From Thermoplasmata archaeon (lineage in GTDB: Archaea > Thermoplasmatota > Thermoplasmata > Halarchaeoplasmatales > Halarchaeoplasmataceae): 44,489 nt of DNA. Below the pieces are notes generated by a model. That model saw only the letters and a program-made list of their open reading frames with translations. It made no database searches and had not been told where the DNA came from. The translations under genes and the position numbers were made by a program. The stretch spans positions 1 to 44,489 of the forward strand of contig PWHU01000081.1 in NCBI GenBank assembly GCA_003555395.1, given 5' to 3'. Below, piece by piece: positions 35,602 through 44,489 of this stretch; position 1 is the first letter of the stretch; the number at the start of each line of letters is the position of its first letter.

Positions 35602-36764
35602 TGGAGCCAGGTACCTATTTCATGGAAGGCAACACCGCCTGTGCGGAAGGCGCTATAGCCGCAGGATGTAGATTCTTTGCGGGCTATCCGATAACTCCGG
35701 CTTCCGAGATACTAGAGAGGATATGCGAACGTTTTCCCGAGGTCCACGGCAGCTACCTGCAGATGGAAGACGAACTCGCGAGCATAGCTTCGATTTTAGG
35801 TGCGTCCTGGGCAGGGAGGAAAGCGATGACCGCAACTTCTGGACCCGGTTTCAGCTTGATGATGGAGAACTATGGTTTAGGCCTGATGACCGAGACTCCA
35901 TGCGTTATAGTCAACGTGATGAGAGGAGGACCTTCAACCGGATTACCCACGATGGTCGCTCAAGGAGACGTGAACCAGACAAGGTGGGGAACCCACGGAG
36001 ACGTGGGTGTGGTGGTTTACGCCCCGTCATCTCCTCAAGAACTCTTCGATTACACGATAAAAGCGTTCAACACCGCCGAAAAGTACAGACTGCCAGTAGT
36101 CATTCTATCAGACGAGATGGTCTCGCACATGACGGAGAAAGTGGAAGTTCCGCCAAAAGACGAGATAGAGATAGTGGACAGGAAGAAACCGGAGGATCCT
36201 CCGGAAGAATATCTTCCGTATCGCCCAGATGAAGATCTAGTGCCGCCCATGGCTAATGCCGGAGACGGTTATTCCGTCCACGTCACCGGTTTGACTCATG
36301 ACGAGAAAGGACATCCATCGGTAGACGAAAAAACCCAGAGCGTTCTGGTCACTAGACTGATAGATAAGATAAGAAAGAACGCTGACGATATACTAGAATA
36401 TGAAGAGTACAAGGTGGAAGACGCCGATACGATGATCGTGGCCTACGGCAGCGTTTATAGAGCCGCTATCGAAGCGGTTGATATGGCGAGAGAAAAGGGC
36501 TATAAAGTCGGTCTTCTTCGACCATTGACCATATGGCCCTTCCCTGAGGAGAGGATCTACGACCTCGCGAGAGAAGGCATAGATTCGTTCCTCGTCGCGG
36601 AGATAAACTTCGGCCAGATAGTTTACGAAGTGGAGAGGTGTACTGGTGGCGCATCTGATACGTATCTCGCTCCGAGGATGGGCGGAACCATCCATACGCC
36701 AGAAGAGATAGTAGACCGGATAGAAGCCATAGACCGTGGAGAGATCCCGGCCTTCAAGGAGTGA
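35592..36764 (+). CDS. korA: 2-oxoglutarate:ferredoxin oxidoreductase, alpha subunit
   Basis: GNTACAEGAIAAGCRFFAGYPITPASEILE, QMEDELASIASILGASWAGRKAMTATSGPGFSLM. Confidence 0.95.
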   Translation: MDMMEPGTYFMEGNTACAEGAIAAGCRFFAGYPITPASEILERICERFPEVHGSYLQMEDELASIASILGASWAGRKAMTATSGPGFSLMMENYGLGLMTETPCVIVNVMRGGPSTGLPTMVAQGDVNQTRWGTHGDVGVVVYAPSSPQELFDYTIKAFNTAEKYRLPVVILSDEMVSHMTEKVEVPPKDEIEIVDRKKPEDPPEEYLPYRPDEDLVPPMANAGDGYSVHVTGLTHDEKGHPSVDEKTQSVLVTRLIDKIRKNADDILEYEEYKVEDADTMIVAYGSVYRAAIEAVDMAREKGYKVGLLRPLTIWPFPEERIYDLAREGIDSFLVAEINFGQIVYEVERCTGGASDTYLAPRMGGTIHTPEEIVDRIEAIDRGEIPAFKE

Positions 36765-36769
36765 TTATC

Positions 36770-37687
36770 ATGAGCATAAGAAAGAGTAGAGATTGGTTTT
36801 CCCCGGATTATATGGAGCAGAAGTCAAAGAAAGAAGGCACGTACGGTCTTCATCCTTTAGACAATTACCTGAGAAAGGACAGGATCCCGCACATCTGGTG
36901 CCCGGGCTGCGGATTGGGCATAATACTGAACTCTTATCTCAGGGCGCTGAAGAATTCAGACATAGCTCCCGAAGATACCGCCGTCGTCTCCGGTATAGGC
37001 TGCAGCGGGCGAGCCGCAGGTTACGTCGACGTGGATTCCTTCCATGTGACTCACGGTAGGGCCATACCCTTCGCTACAGGTTTGAAAGTCGGGAACAAGG
37101 ACCTTGTAACCACCGTATTCAGCGGAGACGGCGATCTTTTCGCCATAGGCGGCAACCATTTTATCCACGCGGCCAGGCGCAACGTAGATTTCAACGTCAT
37201 ATGTGTCAACAACTTCAACTACGGCATGACGGGGGGTCAGGCGGGACCGACCACGCCACAAGGCGCCAAAACATCCACCACGCCTTGGGGCGGTTTCGAA
37301 CAGCCCTTCAATCTTCCGGCCGTAGCTGCCGGCTCGGGAGCGGTTTACGTGGCTAGATGGACAACTTATCATGTTGAGAAACTTATCGAATCCTTTGAAG
37401 AAGCTCTCAACAAGCAGGGTTTCTGCTTCATCGAAGTCCTCTCCCCTTGCCCGACAGGTTATGGTCGAAAAGTTGGATTGAAGACTGGTAAAGAGACCAT
37501 GAAGTACTACAAAGAGAACAGCGAGATAAAGCCGGATGCCGATCCTTCCGAAGTGGCCTTAGATCCCGAGGACCCAGAAAGCAAGATAATCGTGGGGAAC
37601 TTTGTCGATAGGGAGGCGCCGACCTATCAGGACGAAAGAGGTAAAGTGTTCGGAGAGGCTAGAAAAAAAATGGAGGTGGACGGATGA
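36770..37687 (+). CDS. korB: 2-oxoglutarate:ferredoxin oxidoreductase, beta (TPP) subunit
   Basis: IWCPGCGLGIILNSYLRAL, GDGDLFAIGGNHFIHAARRNVDFNVICVNNFNYGMTGGQAGPTTP. Start ATG 36770 preferred over GTG 36761. Confidence 0.95.
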   Translation: MSIRKSRDWFSPDYMEQKSKKEGTYGLHPLDNYLRKDRIPHIWCPGCGLGIILNSYLRALKNSDIAPEDTAVVSGIGCSGRAAGYVDVDSFHVTHGRAIPFATGLKVGNKDLVTTVFSGDGDLFAIGGNHFIHAARRNVDFNVICVNNFNYGMTGGQAGPTTPQGAKTSTTPWGGFEQPFNLPAVAAGSGAVYVARWTTYHVEKLIESFEEALNKQGFCFIEVLSPCPTGYGRKVGLKTGKETMKYYKENSEIKPDADPSEVALDPEDPESKIIVGNFVDREAPTYQDERGKVFGEARKKMEVDG

Positions 37688-38202
37688 AAAAAGAGATACG
37701 CTTTTCCGGCTTCGGCGGACAGGGCGTTATCCTGATGGGACACATCTTCGGAGAGGCGGCGGTCATCGACGGCAAAGACGTCACCTTGACTAAAAGTTAC
37801 GGCCCCGAGGCCAGAGGAGGCGCCTGCAGCACCGACATAATAATAAGTGACGACAGAGTCCACTATCCACAGGTCAGAGAACCGGACATATTGATATCCA
37901 TGTCGCAGTCCGCTTTGGACACGTACGTTTCCGAGCTCAAGGAAGACGGCCTGCTTCTGATAGATACCGGTCTGGTGGAATCTTCGAGAGAGGCCGAAGG
38001 ACTTCACGCCACTGAAATAGCCGGGGAAGAACTGGGCCTTAAGATGGTCGCCAATATAGTGATGCTGGGCTACTTCACGGCTAAAACGAAACTGGTCAGT
38101 AAAGATTCCATGGAAGAAGCCGTGGCTAAACTGGTGCCGGAGGGCACCGAAGAGAAGAACATAGAGGCCTTCAACAGAGGATACGAGGAAGGAAATAAGT
38201 GA
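37684..38202 (+). CDS. korC: 2-oxoglutarate:ferredoxin oxidoreductase, gamma subunit
   Basis: EIRFSGFGGQGVILMGHIFGEAAVIDGKDVTLTKSYGPEARGGACSTDIIISD; ATGA overlap with korB. Confidence 0.95.
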   Translation: MKKEIRFSGFGGQGVILMGHIFGEAAVIDGKDVTLTKSYGPEARGGACSTDIIISDDRVHYPQVREPDILISMSQSALDTYVSELKEDGLLLIDTGLVESSREAEGLHATEIAGEELGLKMVANIVMLGYFTAKTKLVSKDSMEEAVAKLVPEGTEEKNIEAFNRGYEEGNK

Positions 38203-38888
38203 GTATGAAAGGGCCTAGGCTCATCGCGCTGCCGCTGGTACTGACGTTCTTCCTCTTCCTTCTTATCATACTTGTAATTTTATCACTCGTTATCGGCTCA
38301 GTTTTCAGAGCTTTGGGCTTCTCTCCTTTAGCCACTATAGCCATCTTTTTTTTCTCTCTGCTGGGAAGTACCGTGAACATACCTATCTATACGAAAAAAC
38401 TGAAACGACCGATCAGTATGAACAGACCCAGATCGATGTTAGGCCTATTATATACGGGCATGAGTGACAAGACCATCACCAAGACCACGGTAGCTGTCAA
38501 TCTCGGAGGTGCGGTGATACCCATGCTCGTTTCTTTTTACCTTATCTTCACTAACCTGGAGCTTTGGACTCAGTTCTTGATCGGTATCCTAGTGGTCAGT
38601 GCGGTATCTTACAGGTTCTCCAAGATACTTCCTGGTGTCGGCATAACTCTTCCTCTGTTCATACCTCCCATAATCGCGGCGGTTATAGCTGTGCTGCTCC
38701 CCGGCGAACCTAACACCATCATCGCCTTCGTTTCCGGAGTTTCGGGTGTACTCGTAGGAGCGGATATATTGAACTTGGTTAAAGCCGAAAAGCTCGGATC
38801 TAGGACCTTGAGCATAGGTGGAGCGGGAACTTTTGACGGTATATTTTTGACCGGTATCGTTTCTGTACTCCTTGCTGCTTTAGGATGA
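38199..38888 (+). CDS. DUF1614 family membrane protein
   Basis: Multi-TM, SLLGSTVNIPIYTKK and SIGGAGTFDGIFLTGIVSVLLA pattern; overlaps korC stop. Confidence 0.75.
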   Translation: MSMKGPRLIALPLVLTFFLFLLIILVILSLVIGSVFRALGFSPLATIAIFFFSLLGSTVNIPIYTKKLKRPISMNRPRSMLGLLYTGMSDKTITKTTVAVNLGGAVIPMLVSFYLIFTNLELWTQFLIGILVVSAVSYRFSKILPGVGITLPLFIPPIIAAVIAVLLPGEPNTIIAFVSGVSGVLVGADILNLVKAEKLGSRTLSIGGAGTFDGIFLTGIVSVLLAALG

Positions 38889-38934
38889 GTAAATTCAGAA
38901 AGATATATTTTTGAAGACATCTTTTACTTTGACG

Positions 38935-39699
38935 ATGGATATGAGCGAAAACGTGAAGATGGAAGAGATGAGCTGGAAAGAGTTGGAAGAGAAGATGGAA
39001 GGTGGAAAAGACACTATTGTGATCATGATGGGGTCGTTCGAACAGCATGGACCGCACCTTCCGCTGTATACCGACAGTTTCATCTCGGACGAACTGGGAG
39101 AGAGGATAGCGAACAAGTTGGACTACGCTCTCATGGGACCGACCATACCTTTCGGAGTCTCACAGCACCACATGGATTTTACCGGGACCGTTTCGCTGTC
39201 GGATAAAACTTTCATAGAACTCGTCAAAGAACACTGTAGAGCTTTCGACGAGCATGGATTCGAGTTCGTTGCGCTCGTACCTTTCCACGGGGGGAACTTC
39301 GCTCCGGTCAAGGCCGCTGCTCCCGAGATAAAAGAAGAGATGAAAAATTCGAAGATCATTACCGTTGCGGACCTGGAAAAGAACACCGAGGTGATGCTGG
39401 AATCTTTCAAAAAAGCCGGTATAGATTACGAAGAGAAGCCGATACATTCTGGCGCCACCGAGACATCGATCATGCTCGCCATAGATGAGGGACTAGTCGA
39501 CCGAGATGAGATGGAGAAGGGCTATGAAGGCGAATTGTCAGAATCCGAACTTTTCACCGAAGGTCTCAGGTACTTTACCGAGAACGGCGTTTTAGGAGAC
39601 CCGAGAAAAGCTTCGAAGAGAGCCGGCAAGATCATGCTTGAAGATCTTTCTCAGGATCTCGCTGAAAGGATCGATAAAAAAAGAAAGAGGTCCGTATAA
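38935..39699 (+). CDS. Creatininase / creatinine amidohydrolase family protein
   Basis: MMGSFEQHGPHLPLYTDSFI, PFGVSQHHMDFTGTVSL, LVPFHGGNFA, HSGATETSIML. ATG 38935 preferred over 38911 (TATA-like at 38903). Confidence 0.9.
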   Translation: MDMSENVKMEEMSWKELEEKMEGGKDTIVIMMGSFEQHGPHLPLYTDSFISDELGERIANKLDYALMGPTIPFGVSQHHMDFTGTVSLSDKTFIELVKEHCRAFDEHGFEFVALVPFHGGNFAPVKAAAPEIKEEMKNSKIITVADLEKNTEVMLESFKKAGIDYEEKPIHSGATETSIMLAIDEGLVDRDEMEKGYEGELSESELFTEGLRYFTENGVLGDPRKASKRAGKIMLEDLSQDLAERIDKKRKRSV

Positions 39700-39771
39700 G
39701 GTACGAAACGTTTCATCAGAGCCCGATAACATCCGGTCGAGATCTATCTCCATCCGTATCCCCGTCCAAGA

Positions 39772-40002
39772 TCAATCCCAACCATATTCTGGGTCTTCTG
39801 GCATTATCACCCATAGGATTATGTATATCAAGATGGCCGTACCTAGAGACGCGAAGGCAAGGACGATCCATATGATCCTGACGAGAACGGGGTCTACATC
39901 AAAATACTCGGCGAAACCTCCGCATACGCCTCCTAACAATTTTTCCCTCCTGGATCTTCGCAGTCTCTTTCGATCTCCAAATCGGTCCGCCTCTCCATCC
40001 AT
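39772..40002 (-). CDS. PspC domain membrane protein
   Basis: RRSRREKLLGGVCGGFAEYFDVDPVLVRIIWIVLAFASLGTAILIYIILWVIMPE. Confidence 0.92.
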   Translation of the reverse strand: MDGEADRFGDRKRLRRSRREKLLGGVCGGFAEYFDVDPVLVRIIWIVLAFASLGTAILIYIILWVIMPEDPEYGWD

Positions 40003-40161
40003 ATTTATACACCTGGGTATGTTCTATAGTGGATAAACTTCTTCATACTTTAATCTTATCAAACCTCGTCAACATCAGATCCGATCACGCCCTTCTATGG
40101 GAGAAGATATATATCCTCTCTGATCTCTTTAAACCGAGAAGGTCTGTGGAAGTGTTAGATC

Positions 40162-40480
40162 ATGTGGATCCAAGCGGCGGAACTGGCGGTTATGATCGTT
40201 CTCATGTTGTGGGTCAATAAGGATGTTATAGGGGAAGACATTATCTGCGGAACAAAATAATGTCATCCCCTGCTAGTGAAGGACCCAGAAAATACGAACA
40301 TCTGTGTCCTTCACTATAGAGAGCATGATTTTATAACCTCGTTTTTTGGATCTGGGTCGGCGCTACGGTTCTGGCTTATTACTTCGTATATTCGATAACG
40401 GGAGTGATCGTCGTTTTTCTTTTGTACCTGGGCTGGAGCAGAGCGTTCGTGAAAAGGATGGAAGAGGGAAAGATCTGAGT
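40162..40480 (+). pseudogene. Small two-TM membrane protein gene split by a palindromic insert
   Basis: 5' part ATG 40162: MWIQAAELAVMIVLMLWVNKDVI.. then stop at 40258-40260; 3' part from about 40347: WIWVGATVLAYYFVYSITGVIVVFLLYLGWSRAFVKRMEEGKI* with no in-frame start codon upstream. Confidence 0.55.
40225..40337. repeat. Double-hairpin palindromic element (MITE-like or structured RNA)
   Basis: Stem 1 40230-40244/40257-40271 (aggggaagacattat / ataatgtcatcccct, 14 of 15 paired); stem 2 40275-40284/40306-40315 (agtgaaggac / gtccttcact, perfect); outer GTTATA/TATAAC 40225-40230/40332-40337. Confidence 0.65.
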
Positions 40481-40568
40481 CTGTAAAGGATCAAACATTA
40501 GCCGGGTCATGACCGTCTTCCGTCACATAAATTTTACTCTTTTTAAAAATGACAGCTTACCAAATTCC

Positions 40569-40610
40569 GTTTCATAGGAAACTATTTTATAAGACCGTTT
40601 CATGCGAAAC
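40569..40610 (+). promoter_or_regulatory. Two palindromic operators GTTTC-N4-GAAAC flanking a TATA-like element, upstream of MATE-MarR
   Basis: GTTTCATAGGAAAC (40569-40582) and GTTTCATGCGAAAC (40597-40610), 28-bp period, with attttataag in between. Confidence 0.8.
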
Positions 40611-40622
40611 TAGTATCGGACC

Positions 40623-42173
40623 ATGACCGACGATCCTTCAACCCTAAAGAACGTTTATAAAAAACTCAAACAAAAGATGGGTAGACCCAGTAAGGACGAG
40701 ATCTTGGAAGGGAATACAATAGGGGTGATGTTCAAACTGGCCTGGCCCATAATGGTGGCCACTTTTCTAAGGACTCTTTACAATCTTGTCGACACCATCT
40801 GGCTGGGTAGATTACCGGCGGAAGAAGCACGTTACTCGGTCACGGCGGCCAGTCAAGCCTGGTCCGTGGTGTTCATTATCATGTCAGTAGAGATCGGGAT
40901 GGGCATCGCGGCTCTAGCATTGATATCTCAATATACAGGAGCAAAAAAATATGATAAGGCATCTGAATACGCGGGTCAACTCTACTTTCTCGTCATCGTC
41001 TTATCCATCGTCTTGGGAGTGATAGGCTACTTTACCAGTCCCATCCTGTTAGAAGTTCTTACCGGCCCGGAATCTGCGGAGCTGGCCGCATACGGTACCA
41101 GTTATCTACAGATCATCTTTATGGGCATACCCGCGATGTTCCTTTTCTTCGCTTTCATGTTCATCTTGAGAGGGTGGGGAGACAATATCACGCCCATGAA
41201 GATAGTGGCGGTCACCTCTGTGTTAAATATGGTGATAGACCCCATACTGATATTTGGATCTGGGGCCGTTATAAATCTAGGTCCTGTAAGTTTCACGGTT
41301 CCGACGATCTTCGGATATTCGATACCAAAGATGGGCTTAGAGGGTGCCGCTTATGCGACGATAGGGACTAGAGCGTTGGGTGCGATATATTCTTTCTACT
41401 TGATGTTCTCAGGCAAATTGGGTATAGAACTCAAGCTCTCATATCTCATCCCGGACTTCACCAAGATAAAGCATTTCATCAAGATCGGAATCCCGGCCGC
41501 ATCGGGAAGATTTTTCAGTGCACTGGGATTCCTTATCCTCTGGGGGATAATCTATAGATTACCCAACCCCGATGTGGCAGGGGCCGCCTACGGCGCCGCC
41601 AGCCGTATACTCAACATCACATTTTTGGTCGTGGGTGGGGTGACCATGGCCATGAGTACCATGGTAGGTCAGAGCCTCGGCGCCGACATGATAGAGAGGA
41701 CGGAGAAGGTTACAAGGACAGGACTCATCGCCTTGGCCGGGCTGACATCCGTGATAGCGGTAATGATATTCCTTACGAGGAACATCCTCATGGGCTTTAT
41801 AGTACCTGAAAATCCTGAGGTGATCAGTTCCGGGGCTGAATTTTTATTTATATTCTCATTATCGATGCCTTTCTTCGGGATCTTCAGGGGTATCACGGAT
41901 ATTTTAGGGGGTTCTGGACATACGACGCAAAAGATGGTGCTCGATCTTAGCAGGATATGGGCCTTCAGATTACTTTTCGTTTTCATCTTAGCACTGGTCA
42001 TAGGGATGGATTCTACCGGTGTATGGATCGGCATGGCTATCAGCAACGTAGTGGCTGCGGGAGTCGGCTTCTTCGTTTACTCTATGGGTTGGTGGAAAGA
42101 AAAAGTTATACACGACGAACCGACTTCTAGACCCGATCTGCACACAAAGAAAAATGATGATGGATATAATTGA
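40623..42173 (+). CDS. MATE family multidrug efflux transporter
   Basis: 12-TM protein; FKLAWPIMVATFLRTLYNLVDTIWLGRL, GAASRILNITFLVVGGVTMAMSTMVGQSLGA. Confidence 0.95.
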   Translation: MTDDPSTLKNVYKKLKQKMGRPSKDEILEGNTIGVMFKLAWPIMVATFLRTLYNLVDTIWLGRLPAEEARYSVTAASQAWSVVFIIMSVEIGMGIAALALISQYTGAKKYDKASEYAGQLYFLVIVLSIVLGVIGYFTSPILLEVLTGPESAELAAYGTSYLQIIFMGIPAMFLFFAFMFILRGWGDNITPMKIVAVTSVLNMVIDPILIFGSGAVINLGPVSFTVPTIFGYSIPKMGLEGAAYATIGTRALGAIYSFYLMFSGKLGIELKLSYLIPDFTKIKHFIKIGIPAASGRFFSALGFLILWGIIYRLPNPDVAGAAYGAASRILNITFLVVGGVTMAMSTMVGQSLGADMIERTEKVTRTGLIALAGLTSVIAVMIFLTRNILMGFIVPENPEVISSGAEFLFIFSLSMPFFGIFRGITDILGGSGHTTQKMVLDLSRIWAFRLLFVFILALVIGMDSTGVWIGMAISNVVAAGVGFFVYSMGWWKEKVIHDEPTSRPDLHTKKNDDGYN

Positions 42174-42208
42174 GTGTGAAAATATGAGAGTTGGATAGGA
42201 GGAAAAAG

Positions 42209-42646
42209 ATGGTTGAAGACTACTCTGAGGAGGATTCCATACATAAGCTGCACCAGATAGTTCATAAAAAATTGATCAGCTTTATCCGAAAGGAGATGGA
42301 GCCCTACGATTTCAGTAGGGGAGAATTCCCGGTTCTCTTCAAGCTTATAAAGAACGGAGACGGCAGGACCCAAAAGGAGATATGTGAGATGCTGTACGTC
42401 TCAAAATCCACCACATCCAAGATAATCCAAAGCCTGGTGGAAAAGGGCTATCTGAGGAAGGAAAAAGATGAGGAGGACAAAAGAGCGATGAGGATATTTC
42501 TCACGGAAAGGAAAGATGAGATAGAGGACCTCATCAAAGAATTGGACGAAAAAGCGGAAAACAAGATGCTAGAGGGGTTCGAGGAAGAAGAAAAAAAGCA
42601 TCTGAGGGATTACTTTGAGAGGATTTTAAAAAATTTGGAGCGTTGA
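42209..42646 (+). CDS. MarR family transcriptional regulator
   Basis: wHTH QKEICEMLYVSKSTTSKIIQSLVEKGYLRKEKDEEDKRAMRIFLTERK; SD aggagga before ATG 42209. Confidence 0.93.
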   Translation: MVEDYSEEDSIHKLHQIVHKKLISFIRKEMEPYDFSRGEFPVLFKLIKNGDGRTQKEICEMLYVSKSTTSKIIQSLVEKGYLRKEKDEEDKRAMRIFLTERKDEIEDLIKELDEKAENKMLEGFEEEEKKHLRDYFERILKNLER

Positions 42647-42647
42647 T

Positions 42648-43028
42648 TTAATACCGAAGAGAGAACCAGAGGAACGATCCGATCAAGACCCCACTTACTA
42701 GTCCGGAGATAGCACCCGCGGAAAAGGCTGTGGTATAAGCGACTGCGGTACTCCACGCGAACACGAGTCCGAGCGCGATCCCAACAAGCGTTCCCCATCC
42801 CATGCCGAAAGGTATGATCAGAAATTCTCTTTGACCGAACCACTTTTTTATCAAACCCAAGGCACAGATGGAACCTATGATTATACCTGCGGCAACACCG
42901 TTGGTAAGTCCGATGCTAGTCCCCATATTGAATAAAGCACCGGTGATTATCCAAACCGGCGTTCCGACCACGAGACCTAGCGTAAAACCCGTGGCGCCGA
43001 GATGTTTAGATGAATCATTATTCTCCAT
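42648..43028 (-). CDS. Small glycine-rich membrane protein, unknown function
   Basis: About four hydrophobic helices with GxxxG-type spacing; convergent with MarR gene. Confidence 0.65.
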   Translation of the reverse strand: MENNDSSKHLGATGFTLGLVVGTPVWIITGALFNMGTSIGLTNGVAAGIIIGSICALGLIKKWFGQREFLIIPFGMGWGTLVGIALGLVFAWSTAVAYTTAFSAGAISGLVSGVLIGSFLWFSLRY

Positions 43029-43067
43029 AGGATATCATACAGCCTATATTATTTATATTATTCTATC

Positions 43068-43628
43068 TCATCTCTCTCCGATCACCCAGTAGTGATCCTG
43101 CGTTGATCCGGTATCGATCATCTTGAAATCTTTTTCCTCCAAAATTTCCACTGCCTCCTCTTTGGTCAACCTCACATGCGAAGGAGGGCCGTTTTTTGTT
43201 ACTTTTTGCTTGTCCCAATCCACTATCAAAAGTCCGCCGTTTTTTTTCATGACTCTATGGACTTCATTCAGAGTCGAGAAGTCGTCGAGCTCGTGCAGAA
43301 CGTTCAACATGAAAGTCTTGTTTACCTCGCTATCTGGTAAAGGGATCTCGGTCTCTTCGGAGAGAAGGACTTCGACGTTCTTTGCTCCATGTTCTTCAAG
43401 CCTCTCTTCAAGTTTCTTCACCATCTCTTCCTGCACATCAACGGCGTAGATTTTTCCGCGCTTTGCTCTCTCGGCGGCGGGAAAAGTCAAGAAACCGGTA
43501 CCGGCACCGAGGTCCAATATAACGTCGTCTTCTTCTACCTTCAATAATGAAAATATATATTCTGGCCTCTTCCTTTCTTCGGAATCTAAGCAATCTGCTC
43601 GACTTGGATCGTACTTATGACCGCTCAT
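43068..43628 (-). CDS. Class I SAM-dependent methyltransferase
   Basis: Motif I VILDLGAGTGFLTFPAAERA, YAVDVQEEMV, NVLHELDDFSTLNEVHRVMKKNGGLLIVDW. Confidence 0.9.
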   Translation of the reverse strand: MSGHKYDPSRADCLDSEERKRPEYIFSLLKVEEDDVILDLGAGTGFLTFPAAERAKRGKIYAVDVQEEMVKKLEERLEEHGAKNVEVLLSEETEIPLPDSEVNKTFMLNVLHELDDFSTLNEVHRVMKKNGGLLIVDWDKQKVTKNGPPSHVRLTKEEAVEILEEKDFKMIDTGSTQDHYWVIGER

Positions 43629-43707
43629 GGTGAGGGATTTGAAACATTCTCTATTAATCTTGTCCTAGGGCGAAAAGGTTTATCTACGCCGGCTCTTATA
43701 GACAAAC

Positions 43708-44489
43708 ATGAGCAAGGGAAGTATAATCGCCATGGGAGGCAACATAGATCTTAGACCGGACACACCGCTTTTCAAGGAATATTTCAACATAGCCCAGAAG
43801 ATAACTTCCGGTACGCCGACCATAGGGATCATACCCACCGCCAGCGGTACACCTGAAGTGAGCATGCAGGGTTATACAGAACTTTTCGAAAGCTTCAGTT
43901 CTAAAACAGTAGTTATAGATCCAAAGGACAGAGAAGAAGCTAACAGCGAGGAGACGGTAAAGAAGGTAGAGAAGAGCGACGCCTTCTTTTTGACCGGTGG
44001 TCACCAGTTACGGATCACTGCTCTCCTAGGCGGAACAAAACTGGTAGAGAAGGTTAAAGAAAAATTTGAAGAAGGAGCTTTGATCGGAGGTACCAGCGCC
44101 GGTTCCGTCTGTTTGACCACCATAATGATCTCCGGCGACCTACTGAAAAGACCTTTCGTTCACGGGCAGGTCGAACTGACCCAGGGACTGGGTTTCATAC
44201 CGGATATGGTGATAGATACACATTTTACGGAGAGGGGAAGATTTCCCAGGTTGATCCACGTCGTGAGTGAAAATCCGGCTATGAAGGGCATAGGGATAGG
44301 AGAAGGCACAGCCGCGGTGTGGAACCTTGAAAAAGAGGAGTTCCGAGTGATCGGTAGGAATACCGTAGCGGTAGTGGACGGCGTGAACATATCTAAGAAC
44401 AACGCTCCCGATCTGGAATTCGGAGAACCGATCTCGGTGAGCGGCGTAGAGGTCCATGTGTTAAGCAGCGGCGCCCGTTTCGATTACGA
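43708..44489 (+). CDS. Cyanophycinase-like peptidase S51 (3' truncated by window)
   Basis: Open frame from ATG 43708 to window end: MSKGSIIAMGGNIDLRPDTPLFKEYFNIAQ...FFLTGGHQLRIT...ALIGGTSAGSVC...DTHFTERGRFPRL; nucleophile motif GTSAGS. Missing from the ORF track because no stop is present. Confidence 0.9.
   Translation, partial: MSKGSIIAMGGNIDLRPDTPLFKEYFNIAQKITSGTPTIGIIPTASGTPEVSMQGYTELFESFSSKTVVIDPKDREEANSEETVKKVEKSDAFFLTGGHQLRITALLGGTKLVEKVKEKFEEGALIGGTSAGSVCLTTIMISGDLLKRPFVHGQVELTQGLGFIPDMVIDTHFTERGRFPRLIHVVSENPAMKGIGIGEGTAAVWNLEKEEFRVIGRNTVAVVDGVNISKNNAPDLEFGEPISVSGVEVHVLSSGARFDY

Noticed and set aside
36956-37372. 138-aa ORF opposite korB
   Set aside because: Antisense to a clearly conserved korB reading frame; no domain support.
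39705-39714. gaaacgtttc palindrome considered as another MarR operator
   Set aside because: Half-sites are in the opposite orientation to GTTTC-N4-GAAAC and it lies between convergent gene ends.

Overview
The window looks archaeal: TATA/BRE-like promoters at spacing that suggests leaderless or short-leader transcripts, KorDABC, a MATE+MarR operon, DUF1614, PspC and many AGA/AGG/ATA codons. A Thermoplasmata-like sediment or brine lineage is my inference and is not proven. The left ~31 kb is an accessory island of very acidic modular surface proteins: a 3547-aa S8 (subtilisin-like) protein, an M15-like zinc peptidase protein, and a surface protein ending in helix-hairpin-helix motifs. These are interleaved with three large paralogous STAND/AAA-TPR proteins (two with N-terminal winged-helix regions), zinc-ribbon proteins, Q/P-rich membrane proteins, a PAS histidine kinase and an ABC-2 transporter operon. 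The right ~13 kb is mostly metabolic or housekeeping: ADP-ribosylglycohydrolase, phosphodiesterase/nucleotide pyrophosphatase, dipeptide epimerase, korDABC, DUF1614, creatininase family, PspC, MATE+MarR with paired operators, a methyltransferase and a truncated cyanophycinase. The most notable items are: the STAND triad embedded among surface proteins; a repeated LF-acidic motif in the cytosolic tail of the giant protease; the HhH surface protein; a decayed BsuPI-like inhibitor remnant near the subtilisin gene; a ~110 bp double-hairpin element that appears to split a small membrane-protein gene; and two candidate leaderless micro-ORFs. No CRISPR, rRNA, tRNA or transposase gene was recognised.
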